Shown piece after piece: positions 25,962-35,470 of a stretch of 64,000 nt of DNA. The stretch lies in NCBI GenBank assembly GCA_030550455.1, contig JAUQPH010000001.1, forward strand, positions 128,259-192,258, in the 5' to 3' direction. Source of the stretch: Thermoproteota archaeon. GTDB taxonomy: Archaea > Thermoproteota > Thermoprotei_A > Sulfolobales > NBVN01. The notes beneath the pieces were generated by a model, which saw only the letters and a program-made list of their open reading frames with translations, made no database searches and was not told the origin of the DNA. The translations under genes and the position numbers were made by a program. How positions within the stretch are numbered: position 1 is the stretch's first letter; every line of letters starts with the position of its first letter.

Positions 25962-26561
25962 ATGGCTAGAGGTGCTAGCTACAAGGTTCCTCTCAGAAGA
26001 AGGAGGGAAGGAAAAACTAACTACTATAGAAGGTATAGGATGGTTAAGTCTGGACAAAAACTTAGGGCTGTTGTAAGAAGGACTAACAACTACGTGGTAG
26101 TGCAGATAATGGAATTCGCACCTAAGGGAGACTTGACAAAAGTAGCAGTGCACAGTAAGTTCTTATCTAAGTTCGGTTGGAAGGGAGACTACAATAACAG
26201 CTCTGCTGCTTATCTAACGGGTCTTATTGCGGGACTCAAAGCTGTTAAGATGGGTATTACTAAAGTCATTCTCGATATCGGGCTACACAGACCTGTTAAA
26301 GGTTGTCGCATATTTGCCGCAGTGAAAGGATTGAGAGACGCCGGTGTCGACGTTCCGGTATCTGATGAAGTATTGCCTTCAGATGATAGAATACGAGGTG
26401 AACATATAGCAAGGTATGCTGAAGCGCTGGTCGCTAAAAGTGAGGATAAGTTCAGAACGCTCTTCTCTAAGTACCTAGAGAGAGGGCTCGACCCACGTGA
26501 TTTGCCAAAGCACTTCGATGAAGTCAAGGCGAATATAATTAAAGCCTTTTCTGGTGGTTAG
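25962..26561 (+). CDS. rpl18: 50S ribosomal protein L18 (uL18)
   Basis: 5S rRNA-binding protein of 199 residues. The start [20 protein letters not shown], the [14 protein letters not shown]-like segment, and [17 protein letters not shown] agree with archaeal L18, which is longer than bacterial L18. ATG start; in the usual L19e-L18-S5 order. Confidence 0.95.
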   Translation: MARGASYKVPLRRRREGKTNYYRRYRMVKSGQKLRAVVRRTNNYVVVQIMEFAPKGDLTKVAVHSKFLSKFGWKGDYNNSSAAYLTGLIAGLKAVKMGITKVILDIGLHRPVKGCRIFAAVKGLRDAGVDVPVSDEVLPSDDRIRGEHIARYAEALVAKSEDKFRTLFSKYLERGLDPRDLPKHFDEVKANIIKAFSGG

Positions 26562-26563
26562 CC

Positions 26564-27202
26564 GTGTCTGAATCCGGCTCAGGTTTGGAGTCGTGGGTAC
26601 CGAGGACGAAGCTTGGGGCGATGGTTAAGGAAGGCAAAGTCGTTAGTATTAGAGAGATATTCGATAACAACTGGCTTATACAGGAGCCCGAGATCGTGGA
26701 CTACCTACTTCCAGATCTAAAGCATGAAGTCATCAACGTCTCAATCGTTCAGAAACAGACTGATGCTGGTGAGGTATCAAGGTTCCGCGTTATGGTTGTA
26801 GTCGGGAACTTTGATGGTTACGTTGGTGTAGGCATCGGTAAAGCTAAACAGTTGAGGCAGGCTATAGACAAAGCCATAAGGGAAGCAAAGCTAAACATAG
26901 TCCCAGTGAGAAGGGGTTGCGGTAGCTGGGAGTGCTCTTGCAGGGAGCCTCACAGTGTTCCATTTACTATAAGTGGGAAAGCTGGAAGTATTAGAATAGT
27001 CCTTAAGCCTGCTCCTAAGGGTACCGGTTTAGTCGCCGGAGATGTTGCTAAAGTAATTCTAAGGTACGCTGGGATTAGAGATGTTTGGACCTGGTCTAAG
27101 GGTGAGACTCGGACCTCACTTAACTTTGCTTTAGCAACCTACGATGCTTTAAGAAAGACCTATAAGTTTATGGCTCCTACCGATTGGCGAAGGGGTGTCT
27201 GA
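26564..27202 (+). CDS. rps5: 30S ribosomal protein S5 (uS5)
   Basis: Decoding-fidelity protein. The dsRNA-binding-like N part includes [20 protein letters not shown] and [20 protein letters not shown]. The C part has [19 protein letters not shown], the conserved S5 signature. Start is GTG two bases after the L18 stop. A Cys pair (SWECSC) in the middle is seen in many archaeal S5 proteins. Confidence 0.95.
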   Translation: MSESGSGLESWVPRTKLGAMVKEGKVVSIREIFDNNWLIQEPEIVDYLLPDLKHEVINVSIVQKQTDAGEVSRFRVMVVVGNFDGYVGVGIGKAKQLRQAIDKAIREAKLNIVPVRRGCGSWECSCREPHSVPFTISGKAGSIRIVLKPAPKGTGLVAGDVAKVILRYAGIRDVWTWSKGETRTSLNFALATYDALRKTYKFMAPTDWRRGV

Positions 27203-27205
27203 AGT

Positions 27206-27679
27206 ATGGTGCTGTACGCTATCGTGAGGGTAAGAGGAACTGCTGACGTACCACTAGACGTTGAGCACACTCTGCGCTTATTGAGGCTTGTAAGACCCTT
27301 CCACGCCGTGATCTACCCCAGGTCGGAGAGTCTTGAGGGGATGCTGAAGGTAGTTAAGGACTGGGTAACGTGGGGCGAGATCAGTAAAGAAGTACTAAAG
27401 CTACTGATTTTAAAGAGGGGCAGAGTTGTAGGAGGTAAACCGATAAGTGAGGAGGAAGTTAAGAGAGTGTTCGGAGTAAGTAGTCTCGATGAGTTAGTAA
27501 ATGAGCTGTACGAAGGAAAGATACTATGGCATAAATACGAAAATTATGTGAAGCCGGTCTTCAGGCTCCATCCACCGCGTGGAGGCTTTAAAGGAAGCGT
27601 TAAGAAGCCTTACGGGTCAGGAGGTGAGCTTGGATATAGAGGAGCAGAAATAAATAGTCTTCTCATCAGACTTATGTAG
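27206..27679 (+). CDS. rpl30: 50S ribosomal protein L30 (uL30)
   Basis: Protein of 157 residues (long archaeal/eukaryotic L7-type form). It begins YAIVRVRGTADVPLDVEHTL, followed by LRLLRPFHA-like RLVRPFHAVIYP, a central helical insert, and the end RLHPPRGGFKGSVKKPYGSG. ATG start. Order S5-L30-L15 is conserved. Confidence 0.95.
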   Translation: MVLYAIVRVRGTADVPLDVEHTLRLLRLVRPFHAVIYPRSESLEGMLKVVKDWVTWGEISKEVLKLLILKRGRVVGGKPISEEEVKRVFGVSSLDELVNELYEGKILWHKYENYVKPVFRLHPPRGGFKGSVKKPYGSGGELGYRGAEINSLLIRLM

Positions 27680-27692
27680 CAGGTGGTTCGAC

Positions 27693-28151
27693 ATGGTCGT
27701 GAGAAGGAGGAAGAAGAGCAGGTCGATGCGCGGTATAAGGACTCACGGCTACGGTAGTATAGGTCAACACAGGAAGAGCGGTAGCAGAGGTGGTAAAGGA
27801 GCTGCTGGCATGCATAAACACAAGTGGTCTTGGGTAGTTAAGTATTTCCCTAACTGGTACGGTAAGCACGGGTTTACTTATCCGATCAAGATCAAGGAGG
27901 AATATAGGACCATAAACGTTGGTGAACTAACTGAATTAGTGAAATACCTAGAATCTAGAGGTGAGATACAAAAAGAGGGAGAGCACTACGTTCTCGACCT
28001 AGCAACACTCGGGTACAACAAGCTTCTTGGTCGTGGAGAAGTAGACCTAAAACTCAAGGTAGTCGTATACAAAGCGACGAAAGAAGCTATAGAAAAGATA
28101 AGTAAAGCTGGCGGAGAAGTAACGGTACTCGCAAAGCAATCTGAGCAGTAG
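27693..28151 (+). CDS. rpl15: 50S ribosomal protein L15 (uL15)
   Basis: Last ribosomal protein gene before the transposon insertion. The basic head RRRKKSRSMRGIRTHGYGSI and GGKGAAGMHKHKWSWVVKYF are typical, and the C-terminal domain ends AISKAGGEVTV-like (KISKAGGEVTVLAKQ). ATG preceded by GCAGGTGG. Normally secY would follow closely; here 766 bases intervene. Confidence 0.95.
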   Translation: MVVRRRKKSRSMRGIRTHGYGSIGQHRKSGSRGGKGAAGMHKHKWSWVVKYFPNWYGKHGFTYPIKIKEEYRTINVGELTELVKYLESRGEIQKEGEHYVLDLATLGYNKLLGRGEVDLKLKVVVYKATKEAIEKISKAGGEVTVLAKQSEQ

Positions 28152-28276
28152 ATAGCAACCTCCATCTTTATACTCCCTATGCCGTAGTTGAACTAGATTA
28201 GTCGTGATCTTCTCATAGATCGAGCACATACTGCTGTATATAGCCAAGTTAGCTACGCTTCAGTCAATAACGTGAT

Positions 28277-28771
28277 TCAGCTCTCGTTTAGGTTTATATT
28301 GGTTGGTTTCATCGCCTCGTCCTCGTTCCCCCGCATCGGTCTTGAGTTTGCATCACCCTTGGGGACGTTCGGGAGTACCCCTAGACCTCCACATCTTGAG
28401 TACCCGTAGAACAGGTCTATACATGTTACTACATTTCTATCTCCTGCTAATCCATATTTAGAGCGCTTCAGTACTCTACTACCGCCATTTTCTAATCTGC
28501 TTCCACACCTTGGACACGTTGATGATGTTCTCATCGGGTTAATGTAGCTAACCAACAGCCCTCTCTCAAGAGCTTCATAGTTCATAGCGAACTGTATTCT
28601 CCTGTAAAACCACACGGACAGCTTCTCGTTGAATAAGCTACTACCACTGACCCTGCTTCTCAGCTTGCTTAAGTTTTCGAGAACTATGGTTGAACTATGT
28701 TCATCAGCTAGCCATGAGCAACTGTTTCGTTTTTCACATCTGTTCGTATCGGTTGGTATTGATAGAAACGC
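28277..28771 (-). pseudogene. tnpB (IS200/IS605 OrfB) pseudogene between rpl15 and secY
   Basis: A frame open over most of this stretch encodes the C-terminal part of a TnpB RNA-guided nuclease: STIVLENLSKLRSRV, WFYRRIQFAMNYEALERGLL, then the zinc finger. Only the first CxxC remains (TSSTCPRCGSRL); the second pair reads VLKRSKYG instead of Cys-x-x-Cys. The RuvC-III Asp survives in GDRNVVTCID. At the upstream end RFLSI is joined almost directly to mid-protein sequence, so about a hundred codons are deleted. The tail (YSRCGGLGVLPNVPKGD, MRGNEDEA) and right end (28277-28308) match other remnants. Inactive. Confidence 0.8.
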
Positions 28772-28917
28772 TTATAAACACCTTATTATACAGTGATATA
28801 CGTAGAGGTACTTCGATGAGGGATCGAGAGCCGAATTCGTTGCTTCTAGTTACTGGATAGCTTTTAAGCTATCAGTTCACTGACTTCTAGGCAAGGAATA
28901 GGAATGGTGTGTCGTAA

Positions 28918-30333
28918 ATGGGGGTACTAGACTTCCTCGCGCGACTAGGCGATATAATCCCGTCAGCTCCGAAACCGTCAAGAAGGCCTGACTTGAAGTA
29001 CAGGCTTTTGTTTACTCTGGCAGCTGTAGTCATATACTATGCTATGGCCTCCGTAACCGTTTATCCTGTAGCTGCCGCTGCTGGACCCCAGCTACCTGCC
29101 GTAATGCAGGTGGTATTTGCGGCTACTACTGGGACTCTAGCTCAGTTGGGTATCGGACCGATAGTGACGGCAGGTCTCATAATTCAGGTACTAGTAGGAG
29201 GTAAGCTCATAGAGTTAGACCTAACTAATCCAGATGACAGAAAGAAGTTTACCCAGTCGGAGAAAGGACTAGCTCTCATAATAGCGGTAGTAGAGGCTGC
29301 TGGATTTGCCTTAGCCTATAGACAGAACGTGTTTATAACTGTCTCTATCGCCCTACAGTTCTTCATCGGAGCCCTAATACTGATGATGCTTGATGAGTCG
29401 ATACAGAAGGGATACGGTATTGGCTCAGGTGTAAGCCTATTTATACTTGCCGGAGTTGCTAGAACCATCGTCTGGGATATATTTGCTCCAGTTAGCGTCC
29501 AGGTATATGCTCTAGATGGTTCCGCTAAGACATACCGCTACGGAGTAATCCCGTACATTATAAACGGGCTTGTGAGCGGGGAGATAGACACTGGGAGGTT
29601 GCTTTACGGTTACGTGCCTGGGTACTTAGCTGGAGGTGAAGCAGCCATGCTGCCATCACTAACAGGCATGATAGCAACGTTTATGCTGCTTATAATCATA
29701 ATATACCTACAGGGGATGAAAATCAACGTTCCTGTCACAATTCAGAGAGCCCCTGGAATTCGCGGTAGAGTTCCACTAAACTTTCTCTATGTATCTAACA
29801 TACCGGTTCTTCTAGTTGGCATAGTCATATCCAACATACTGCTGATAAGAAACATGGTCGAGGCTTACTTACCCCAGCTACCGTGGCTAAGCGGAGCTCT
29901 TAACAGTATTCTAATCTACTTAAGCCCTCCTAGAGGGCTCCTTGGAGTGATATACGACCCAGTGAGGTCGGTAATATATGCTACCGTGCTCATCGGTCTA
30001 GCAGTGCTCTTCGGGTTGATGTGGGTAGAGGTTGGAGGATTGAGTCCGGCGAGCCAAGCCGAAAATCTGGTAAAGTCCGGAATAAGCATCCCGGGAATGA
30101 GGTCTAACCCTAAGGCCCTCGAGTCCGTGCTTGCTAGGTACGTATACCCTCTAGCTGTACTCAGCTCTATCATAGTGGCTTCACTAGCTATTGTAGCAGA
30201 CATCTTCAATGTATATGGTGGAGGCATAGGTCTCTTACTTGCCGCAGGAATACTTCAGCAGATCTATACCGCATTAACATACGAGCAAGCCCTCGAAATG
30301 TACCCGGTACTCAGGAGACTCGTAGGAGAGTAA
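28918..30333 (+). CDS. secY: Protein translocase subunit SecY
   Basis: Membrane channel of the Sec system, 471 residues, with about ten hydrophobic segments. The start MGVLDFLARLGDIIPSAPKP, the plug region after TM1, and GQLGIG-like QLGIGPIVTAGLIIQVLVG are family features. A cytoplasmic loop contains INVPVTIQRAPGIRGRVPLN and another contains LVKSGISIPGMRSNPKALES, both contacts for ribosome/SRP receptor. It starts the secY-adkA-EMC3 block. Confidence 0.96.
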   Translation: MGVLDFLARLGDIIPSAPKPSRRPDLKYRLLFTLAAVVIYYAMASVTVYPVAAAAGPQLPAVMQVVFAATTGTLAQLGIGPIVTAGLIIQVLVGGKLIELDLTNPDDRKKFTQSEKGLALIIAVVEAAGFALAYRQNVFITVSIALQFFIGALILMMLDESIQKGYGIGSGVSLFILAGVARTIVWDIFAPVSVQVYALDGSAKTYRYGVIPYIINGLVSGEIDTGRLLYGYVPGYLAGGEAAMLPSLTGMIATFMLLIIIIYLQGMKINVPVTIQRAPGIRGRVPLNFLYVSNIPVLLVGIVISNILLIRNMVEAYLPQLPWLSGALNSILIYLSPPRGLLGVIYDPVRSVIYATVLIGLAVLFGLMWVEVGGLSPASQAENLVKSGISIPGMRSNPKALESVLARYVYPLAVLSSIIVASLAIVADIFNVYGGGIGLLLAAGILQQIYTALTYEQALEMYPVLRRLVGE

Positions 30334-30335
30334 CC

Positions 30336-30935
30336 ATGTTGAAGGTTGTTGTAGTAGTAGGCGTCCCGGGAGTAGGGAAAAGTAGCGTTCTAGCTGTAGC
30401 TACTAAGAAGCTATCCGAAAGAGGGTATAGGGTGAGGCTAGTAAACTTTGGTGACTACATGCTAGAGTACCTCAGGAAGTCTGGAGTAGTAAAAAGTCGA
30501 GACCAGATAAGGAGTCTACGCCTGGCTACTCAGCTAGAAGCCCAGAAGGTAGCTGCTAGAGATATCCGCAGCGAGTTTGAGGCCCTTCCTGGCGACAGAG
30601 TAATCGGTATAGTTGATACACATGCCGTAATTAAAACTCAACTAGGCTACTGGCCAGGTCTGCCTCTAGCCGTCTTACAAGAACTTAAACCTAGCGTTAT
30701 AGTGGTTATTGAGGCTAGTCCAGACGAGATACTATCGAGGCAACTAAGGGATTCAGGTAGGTATCGAGCTGATCTATCATCTAGGGAAACCATAGAGGAA
30801 CTTCTGCAAATAAACCGATACTACGCAATTGCGAGCTCGGTAATATCTGGGGCCGCTCTTCGTTTCATACAAAACAGCGAAGGGTGCGTTGAAATAGCGG
30901 CTGAGGAACTTATTAAGGTGGTTGAGGAAATATAG
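30336..30935 (+). CDS. adkA: Archaeal adenylate kinase
   Basis: Interconverts AMP, ADP and ATP. The Walker A motif is GVPGVGKSSVLAVATKKL at residue 9. An LRLATQLEAQKVAARDI region and DTHAVIKTQLGYWPGLP follow, and the lid area RQLRDSGRYRADLSS is like archaeal trimeric AdkA, unlike bacterial Adk. About 199 residues. Adjacent to secY in most archaea, as here (2 bases). Confidence 0.93.
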   Translation: MLKVVVVVGVPGVGKSSVLAVATKKLSERGYRVRLVNFGDYMLEYLRKSGVVKSRDQIRSLRLATQLEAQKVAARDIRSEFEALPGDRVIGIVDTHAVIKTQLGYWPGLPLAVLQELKPSVIVVIEASPDEILSRQLRDSGRYRADLSSRETIEELLQINRYYAIASSVISGAALRFIQNSEGCVEIAAEELIKVVEEI

Positions 30936-30937
30936 CC

Positions 30938-31435
30938 ATGGCCGCAAGTGTAGCTCTAATCGCTCTCAGTCTTGCGGTATATATAGTTCTACCCTTAGTC
31001 TGTCTTTTACCCATCACGTTCCTCATCAGAGCCTACATAAGGAAGGTTAGATTAGATAGGGTACTTCGAGAACTCGAGTACGTTGCTTTAAAACTTCGGG
31101 AAACTTCACCAAGTAAGCAGAAGAGATGGAGAACGATTAAGGCTAGGTACGATAGTCTCTATAAAAGCGTGAGGGGGTTAATGTGGATCAACCTCATCAC
31201 ACTGTGGGTAGGAGTCTTAGCCATGATCTATGTGACTCGCTACGCGTCGTACCTCCTTGGGGTTCCTCCACCGTATTCTCCGTTAAGGCTGAGTTGGACT
31301 CCTTTTACTCTAGTCGGTATAGCGGGAGAAGATGATTGGTATGTAGTCGACCTTTTTCTCTATTTAGCAGTAATAGGGATATTCAACACAATGCACCTCA
31401 GGGTATCCGGTCTGAAGTCTCTATATGAAGTTTAA
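30938..31435 (+). CDS. EMC3/TMCO1-type membrane insertase (DUF106)
   Basis: Protein of 165 residues with a hydrophobic N-terminal segment (about 5-30), a charged coiled-coil (RVLRELEYVALKLRETSPSK), then two or three further membrane segments (LMWINLITLWVGVLAMIYV and the end). This layout matches archaeal DUF106 proteins of the Oxa1/YidC/Get1 superfamily. It is placed after secY-adkA, as often seen, fitting a role in membrane protein insertion. Confidence 0.82.
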   Translation: MAASVALIALSLAVYIVLPLVCLLPITFLIRAYIRKVRLDRVLRELEYVALKLRETSPSKQKRWRTIKARYDSLYKSVRGLMWINLITLWVGVLAMIYVTRYASYLLGVPPPYSPLRLSWTPFTLVGIAGEDDWYVVDLFLYLAVIGIFNTMHLRVSGLKSLYEV

Positions 31436-31462
31436 AAACAAGAAAGCGTTGAGGTACTAAAC

Positions 31463-32521
31463 TTGAAGATCGTTAAAGAAGACCTTAAACATGGTGCTAT
31501 CGAAATTCGAGTGGAGTGTGAAGATGACTTATGGGTTCTAAAAAACGTGATCTCCAAGGAGGATGTAGTAATAGCGAAGACCCTGCGCGATGTCAAGATA
31601 GATGGAGAAGGTAAGAGGCGTCTGCCGATGGTTTTAGCTATTAAGGTTCAAAACGTATACTTTCAGCCTTTCAGTAGCAGGCTAAGAATACACGGAAGAG
31701 TAATAGAGGGTCCCGAAGGATATGGCTTGAAGGGTTCCTATCACACACTGAGTATTGACGTAGGATCTGAGCTAACTATAGTTAAACCCAAATGGACTCA
31801 GGAGCAGATTAGTAGATTAAAAAAGGCTTCGGCTAGAAGAGTAAGAGCTTTACTAGCAGCGTTCGACTTCGATGAGGTAGCAGTAGCCCTCGTCCAAGAA
31901 CAGGGAATTAAATACGTTACTGAGAGAAGCCTCCCTGGTTTACGGGATGATGGTCCGTCGGTCGAGGAGCTTGCTGAAACAATATCAGAAGTAATCGTTA
32001 ACGCCGCCCTGCGCGAGAACCCGGATGTCATTATTGTGGCTTCTCCAGCTTTTCTAAAGGACTACGTATTAGACATTCTCCGCAGAAAACTCGATAAGCC
32101 AGTTTTTGCGGACTCTGTCAGTACTGGAGGAAAGCCGGGTGTAGTAGAGCTAATGAAGCGAGATACCTTTAAGAACGTACTTCAAACTCACAACATCTTG
32201 GTTATCGAAACGGTTTTTGAGGAGTTTATGAAGCACCTCTCTACTGGAAGCAATAAAGTAGCATACGGACTCGGCGTTCTAAAAATGCTTGCTGATTCAG
32301 GTGCGATACTGAAGTTGCTCGTTAACGAAGACATGCTCTATGGTGAGCATATGGAGTTAGTTAACGAGATAATGGAGAAGGTGGAGACCAACGGGGGTGA
32401 GGTTAGGATAGTCCCTGAGGAGACACACGTTTTCAGTAAGGTAAAAGCGTTCGGCGGGATGGTGGCTATACTCAGGTACTCGGTAGACACGCATGGATTG
32501 GCAGAGAGAGTAGAGCAGTAA
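31463..32521 (+). CDS. pelA: Pelota (aPelota), ribosome rescue factor
   Basis: Dom34/Pelota homologue of 352 residues, acting with aABCE1 and aEF1A to release stalled ribosomes. The N-terminal Sm-like domain (KIVKEDLKHGAIEIRVECED), the central eRF1-like domain (VRALLAAFDFDEVAVALVQE) without the GGQ motif of release factors, and the C-terminal domain (KVAYGLGVLKMLADSGAILK) are in order. TTG start. Possibly cotranscribed with the upstream secY block. Confidence 0.93.
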   Translation: MKIVKEDLKHGAIEIRVECEDDLWVLKNVISKEDVVIAKTLRDVKIDGEGKRRLPMVLAIKVQNVYFQPFSSRLRIHGRVIEGPEGYGLKGSYHTLSIDVGSELTIVKPKWTQEQISRLKKASARRVRALLAAFDFDEVAVALVQEQGIKYVTERSLPGLRDDGPSVEELAETISEVIVNAALRENPDVIIVASPAFLKDYVLDILRRKLDKPVFADSVSTGGKPGVVELMKRDTFKNVLQTHNILVIETVFEEFMKHLSTGSNKVAYGLGVLKMLADSGAILKLLVNEDMLYGEHMELVNEIMEKVETNGGEVRIVPEETHVFSKVKAFGGMVAILRYSVDTHGLAERVEQ

Positions 32522-32639
32522 AGTGTGAGTATATTTAGTGCCACAGTTAGGCATATTACTGCATAACACGGCTTTTAGGTCTGAGTGTTCACTATTTACC
32601 TAATGTTGTGAGTAATTTATGCTAGGGACGTTATTCGCA

Positions 32640-32651
32640 TTTTAATATTAT
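32640..32651 (+). promoter_or_regulatory. AT-rich promoter element before the decarboxylase gene
   Basis: TTTTAATATTAT, about 62-73 bases before ATG 32713, is the best TATA-like element in this gap; GAGG at about 32698 may be the ribosome binding site. The assignment is tentative. Confidence 0.3.
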
Positions 32652-32712
32652 GTAATACTAAGAGTGCTATTAAGTCACACCACTTAGAAAAATCTCGAGG
32701 ACAAAAAGTAAG

Positions 32713-33057
32713 ATGGAAAGAGATAGGATAGTAGGTAAGCACGTGTTCGGGGAGATATACGGATTTAGAGAGCATACTCCGGAAGAGTTGAGGAACATAC
32801 TTCTTGATGCTGCCAACGTAGCTAACATGCACGTAGTTGAAGCCATAACATACGAAAAACCGACAGTGTATGGCGCTATAGTACTAGTTGAAGAATCTCA
32901 TTTAGCTATTCATGTGTATAAAGGATACTCCTATGGTATTGTAGACATTTACACGTGTGGTGAGAAAAGTAAACCCGAACTGGCTTACGATCTTGTACTG
33001 GAGAAGTTAAGACCTCTCAAATACACTAGAAACTACGCAGATAGGTCGTCTACGTAG
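32713..33057 (+). CDS. speD: S-adenosylmethionine decarboxylase family proenzyme (AdoMetDC or ArgDC)
   Basis: Pyruvoyl-dependent decarboxylase for polyamine synthesis. The self-cleavage site is LVEESHLAIH with Ser62 as future pyruvoyl group. GKHVFGEIYGF and GIVDIYTCG are further signatures. In Crenarchaeota this family includes true AdoMet decarboxylases and related arginine decarboxylases. The C-terminal LKYTRNYADRS recalls the latter, so the substrate is uncertain. About 114 residues, normal length. Confidence 0.88.
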   Translation: MERDRIVGKHVFGEIYGFREHTPEELRNILLDAANVANMHVVEAITYEKPTVYGAIVLVEESHLAIHVYKGYSYGIVDIYTCGEKSKPELAYDLVLEKLRPLKYTRNYADRSST

Positions 33058-33075
33058 AATTACATACTACCTCAA

Positions 33076-34083
33076 CTAACCTCCCTTTTCTGTTTTAACT
33101 TTTATTCCCTCGGAGCCAAGAGAAGTCTTCATAGTGAAGTCGCTCAAGAACTTCATTACCGTTTCTACGGTTTCCAGCTTCTCTGGTTGACTTAAGGCTA
33201 TGACGCACCCTCCTCCACCGGCACCAGTAAGCTTCGCACCAAGCGCTCCAGAGCTTCTAGCAGCATAAACAACCTCATTTAGTTTTCTAGTGGAAACCCC
33301 GAGAGAATCAAGGAGACCGTGGTTCAAGTTCATCAAGAGTCCCAGTTCGTGTAAATCATGTCTCACTAGTGCTTTTTCTGCCGCTCTTGCGACCTCCCCT
33401 ATCAGCTCAATTATTTTTCCATAGAGTTGTGGATACTTCGACAGCCTTTCACGTACCATTAAAACCATGTCCCTAGTCTTGAACTCTCTTTCCACGTAAG
33501 CTATAACTATCGGGAGGTCACCACTCACGTTCAGGCTCTCCCGCTTCACTCGATCACCACTGTACTCTATCTTCATGAACCCTCCATAGGTAGTTATCGA
33601 GGTGTCCATAGGTGATGCAACACCTTGAACAGCTCTTTCGACTTCCCATCCCAGCCTAGCTATTTCATCCATTGAGAGTTCGTAACCGCCACTATACGCA
33701 TAAGCAGCTATCGTTGCTACAGCAACAGCTGCCGAAGTCCCTAGACCGGCACCAACAGGCATTTCGGAGCGAACGACTAATTTAACACCATGCCTGCTAC
33801 CGAGGTACTTGGAAGCTATTTCTATGGCCTTATTAAGATACGAGATTGCTGGTAGCACTAAGCCGTATTCTGTTTCAACAGTTACTTCGCCCTCCTTGTA
33901 AGTAACAATTACACCAGGGACCCTAAGGTCGCGGGCTTCAATAGTTATAGTACCGTCAGGTTTAGGCTCAGCAAAAACATGGACTCTCTTATCTATGGAA
34001 GCCACAATAGCTGGCTGTCCATAAACAACAGCGTGTTCACCAAATAAAGTGACTTTTCCGGGGGCCGTCACGTATACTCTCAC
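33076..34083 (-). CDS. mvk: Mevalonate kinase
   Basis: GHMP kinase phosphorylating mevalonate for isoprenoid (archaeal lipid) synthesis. Motif 1 is APGKVTLFGEHAVVYGQPAI, motif 2 PVGAGLGTSAAVAVATIAAY at about residue 110, motif 3 KLTGAGGGGCVIALS near 280. The catalytic Asp is within GVASPMDTSITTYGG. GTG start. The gene is convergent with the decarboxylase gene. Other isoprenoid genes in the window: GGGP synthase and a geranylgeranyl reductase-like protein. Confidence 0.94.
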   Translation of the reverse strand: MRVYVTAPGKVTLFGEHAVVYGQPAIVASIDKRVHVFAEPKPDGTITIEARDLRVPGVIVTYKEGEVTVETEYGLVLPAISYLNKAIEIASKYLGSRHGVKLVVRSEMPVGAGLGTSAAVAVATIAAYAYSGGYELSMDEIARLGWEVERAVQGVASPMDTSITTYGGFMKIEYSGDRVKRESLNVSGDLPIVIAYVEREFKTRDMVLMVRERLSKYPQLYGKIIELIGEVARAAEKALVRHDLHELGLLMNLNHGLLDSLGVSTRKLNEVVYAARSSGALGAKLTGAGGGGCVIALSQPEKLETVETVMKFLSDFTMKTSLGSEGIKVKTEKGG

Positions 34084-34216
34084 TGGAATTACCCATAGAT
34101 GACTCTAGCTAGTCATGGTTTTAAGTATTTTCGAACCAGAGTGAAGCGGGCTATGTCCAGTAGCTACATAAAGGTTATATCTTTAACTAACATCCTTACA
34201 CACGCGGTCTAGTAGG

Positions 34217-34981
34217 ATGCACTCAGTATACGTAGGGTGCTGTGGTTACTGCATGAGTAGATCCAAGTACTACTCTACGTTTAAAACAGTAGAAATCCAA
34301 GAAACCTTCTACGACCTACCCACTGAGAATAGAATGAGGCTTCTCCGTGAAGAGTCTCCACCGGGTTTCGTGTTCAACATGAAAGCTTATCAGGGAATCA
34401 CGCACGACCTTGATTCACCAACGTGGAGAAGAGCTAGGAGAAAGCCAAGTGAGACCCTAAGAGGCAGTATAGGGCTTCTTAGACCAACGCGGGAGAACAT
34501 AGAACTATGGGAGGAGACAGTGAAGAGAGCTAAAGCTTTAGAAGCTAAGGTTATAGTAGTTCAGACCCCACCTTCTTTCGGTTTCTCGGACGAAAATCTC
34601 AGGAACTCTCTAGATTTCTTCTCTGTTATAACGCAGAGAGGGTTTGTAGTTGGCTGGGAACCAAGGGGTACTTGGATGGATCATCCTCAAGCAGTTAAAA
34701 GGGTTATAGAGTCGCAGGATAACCTTATACACGTAGTGGACCCTTTCAGGTCTAAGCCAGTTGTGGTAAAGGAGGTTAGCTACTTTAGACTTCATGGGAT
34801 CGGAGGAAGAGATGTTAATTACAGTTACAAGTACACAGATACAGACCTTAAGGTCCTCTGTGACTCACTAAGGGAGATAGCCAGGGATTCGAAAGAGATT
34901 TACGTTATGTTTAACAACGTCTCAATGGCTCAAGATGCCCAAAGGTTTATCTCGGTCTGCGCAGAGGTGGCATCGCAATGA
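34217..34981 (+). CDS. DUF72 family protein (TIM-barrel-like)
   Basis: Protein of 254 residues. It starts SVYVGCCGYCMSRSKYYSTF, where most relatives have GTSGW-like; then VEIQETFYDLPTENRMRLLR, PPGFVFNMKAYQGITHD, VVGWEPRGTWM and SYFRLHGIGGRDVNYSYKYT. These are characteristic DUF72 blocks. Biochemical role unknown; a TIM-barrel fold is known from structures. ATG overlaps the downstream archease gene at its stop (ATGA). Confidence 0.85.
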   Translation: MHSVYVGCCGYCMSRSKYYSTFKTVEIQETFYDLPTENRMRLLREESPPGFVFNMKAYQGITHDLDSPTWRRARRKPSETLRGSIGLLRPTRENIELWEETVKRAKALEAKVIVVQTPPSFGFSDENLRNSLDFFSVITQRGFVVGWEPRGTWMDHPQAVKRVIESQDNLIHVVDPFRSKPVVVKEVSYFRLHGIGGRDVNYSYKYTDTDLKVLCDSLREIARDSKEIYVMFNNVSMAQDAQRFISVCAEVASQ

Positions 34982-35412
34982 GTTGCGACTACATCAAGTT
35001 TCTTGAACATACGGCAGACGTTTACATCGAAGTATGTGGTGAAAGCTTAGAGAAAGCGTTCGAGTTAGCCGGTCTAGCCCTCTTCGAAGTAATGACGGAT
35101 ACTAGTAAGGTTGAGCCTAGAGTGGCCCGCGTTATAGAAGATAGAGGCTTCGACATGGAGAGCTCTCTTTACAGGTGGCTCGAGGACCTCTTAATAGAGT
35201 ACGGCAGGTCGAACCTTGTCTTCAGTCAAATCAGAGTTGAGTATGTTAAGAAAGAAGGGGATGAGTATGTGTTTAAGGCACTGTGCTTCGGTGATTATTT
35301 TGATCCGAGAAAGCATGAGGCAAGAACGGAAGTAAAAGCCGTTACTTACTCACTAATGGAGATAGTGCAGTCTGATGGTAGATGGATCCTCAGGTTCGTG
35401 CTGGACATATAG
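34978..35412 (+). CDS. Archease (RtcB activator)
   Basis: Small acidic protein of 144 residues that promotes multiple-turnover tRNA ligation by RtcB. Family features: KFLEHTADVYIEVCGESLEK, LAGLALFEVMTDTSKVEP, WLEDLLIEYGRSNLVFS and the C-terminal end EIVQSDGRWILRFVLDI. The conserved acidic residues of the metal-binding pocket (Asp in HTADV and the last Asp) are present. It is cotranscribed with DUF72, while rtcB lies 16 kb away in the ribosomal operon. Confidence 0.93.
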   Translation: MSCDYIKFLEHTADVYIEVCGESLEKAFELAGLALFEVMTDTSKVEPRVARVIEDRGFDMESSLYRWLEDLLIEYGRSNLVFSQIRVEYVKKEGDEYVFKALCFGDYFDPRKHEARTEVKAVTYSLMEIVQSDGRWILRFVLDI

Positions 35413-35470
35413 CTCTAAATCGACAGTATAAACAGTCCTGAGACTGACCTACTCTTAACATGAACGCTCG

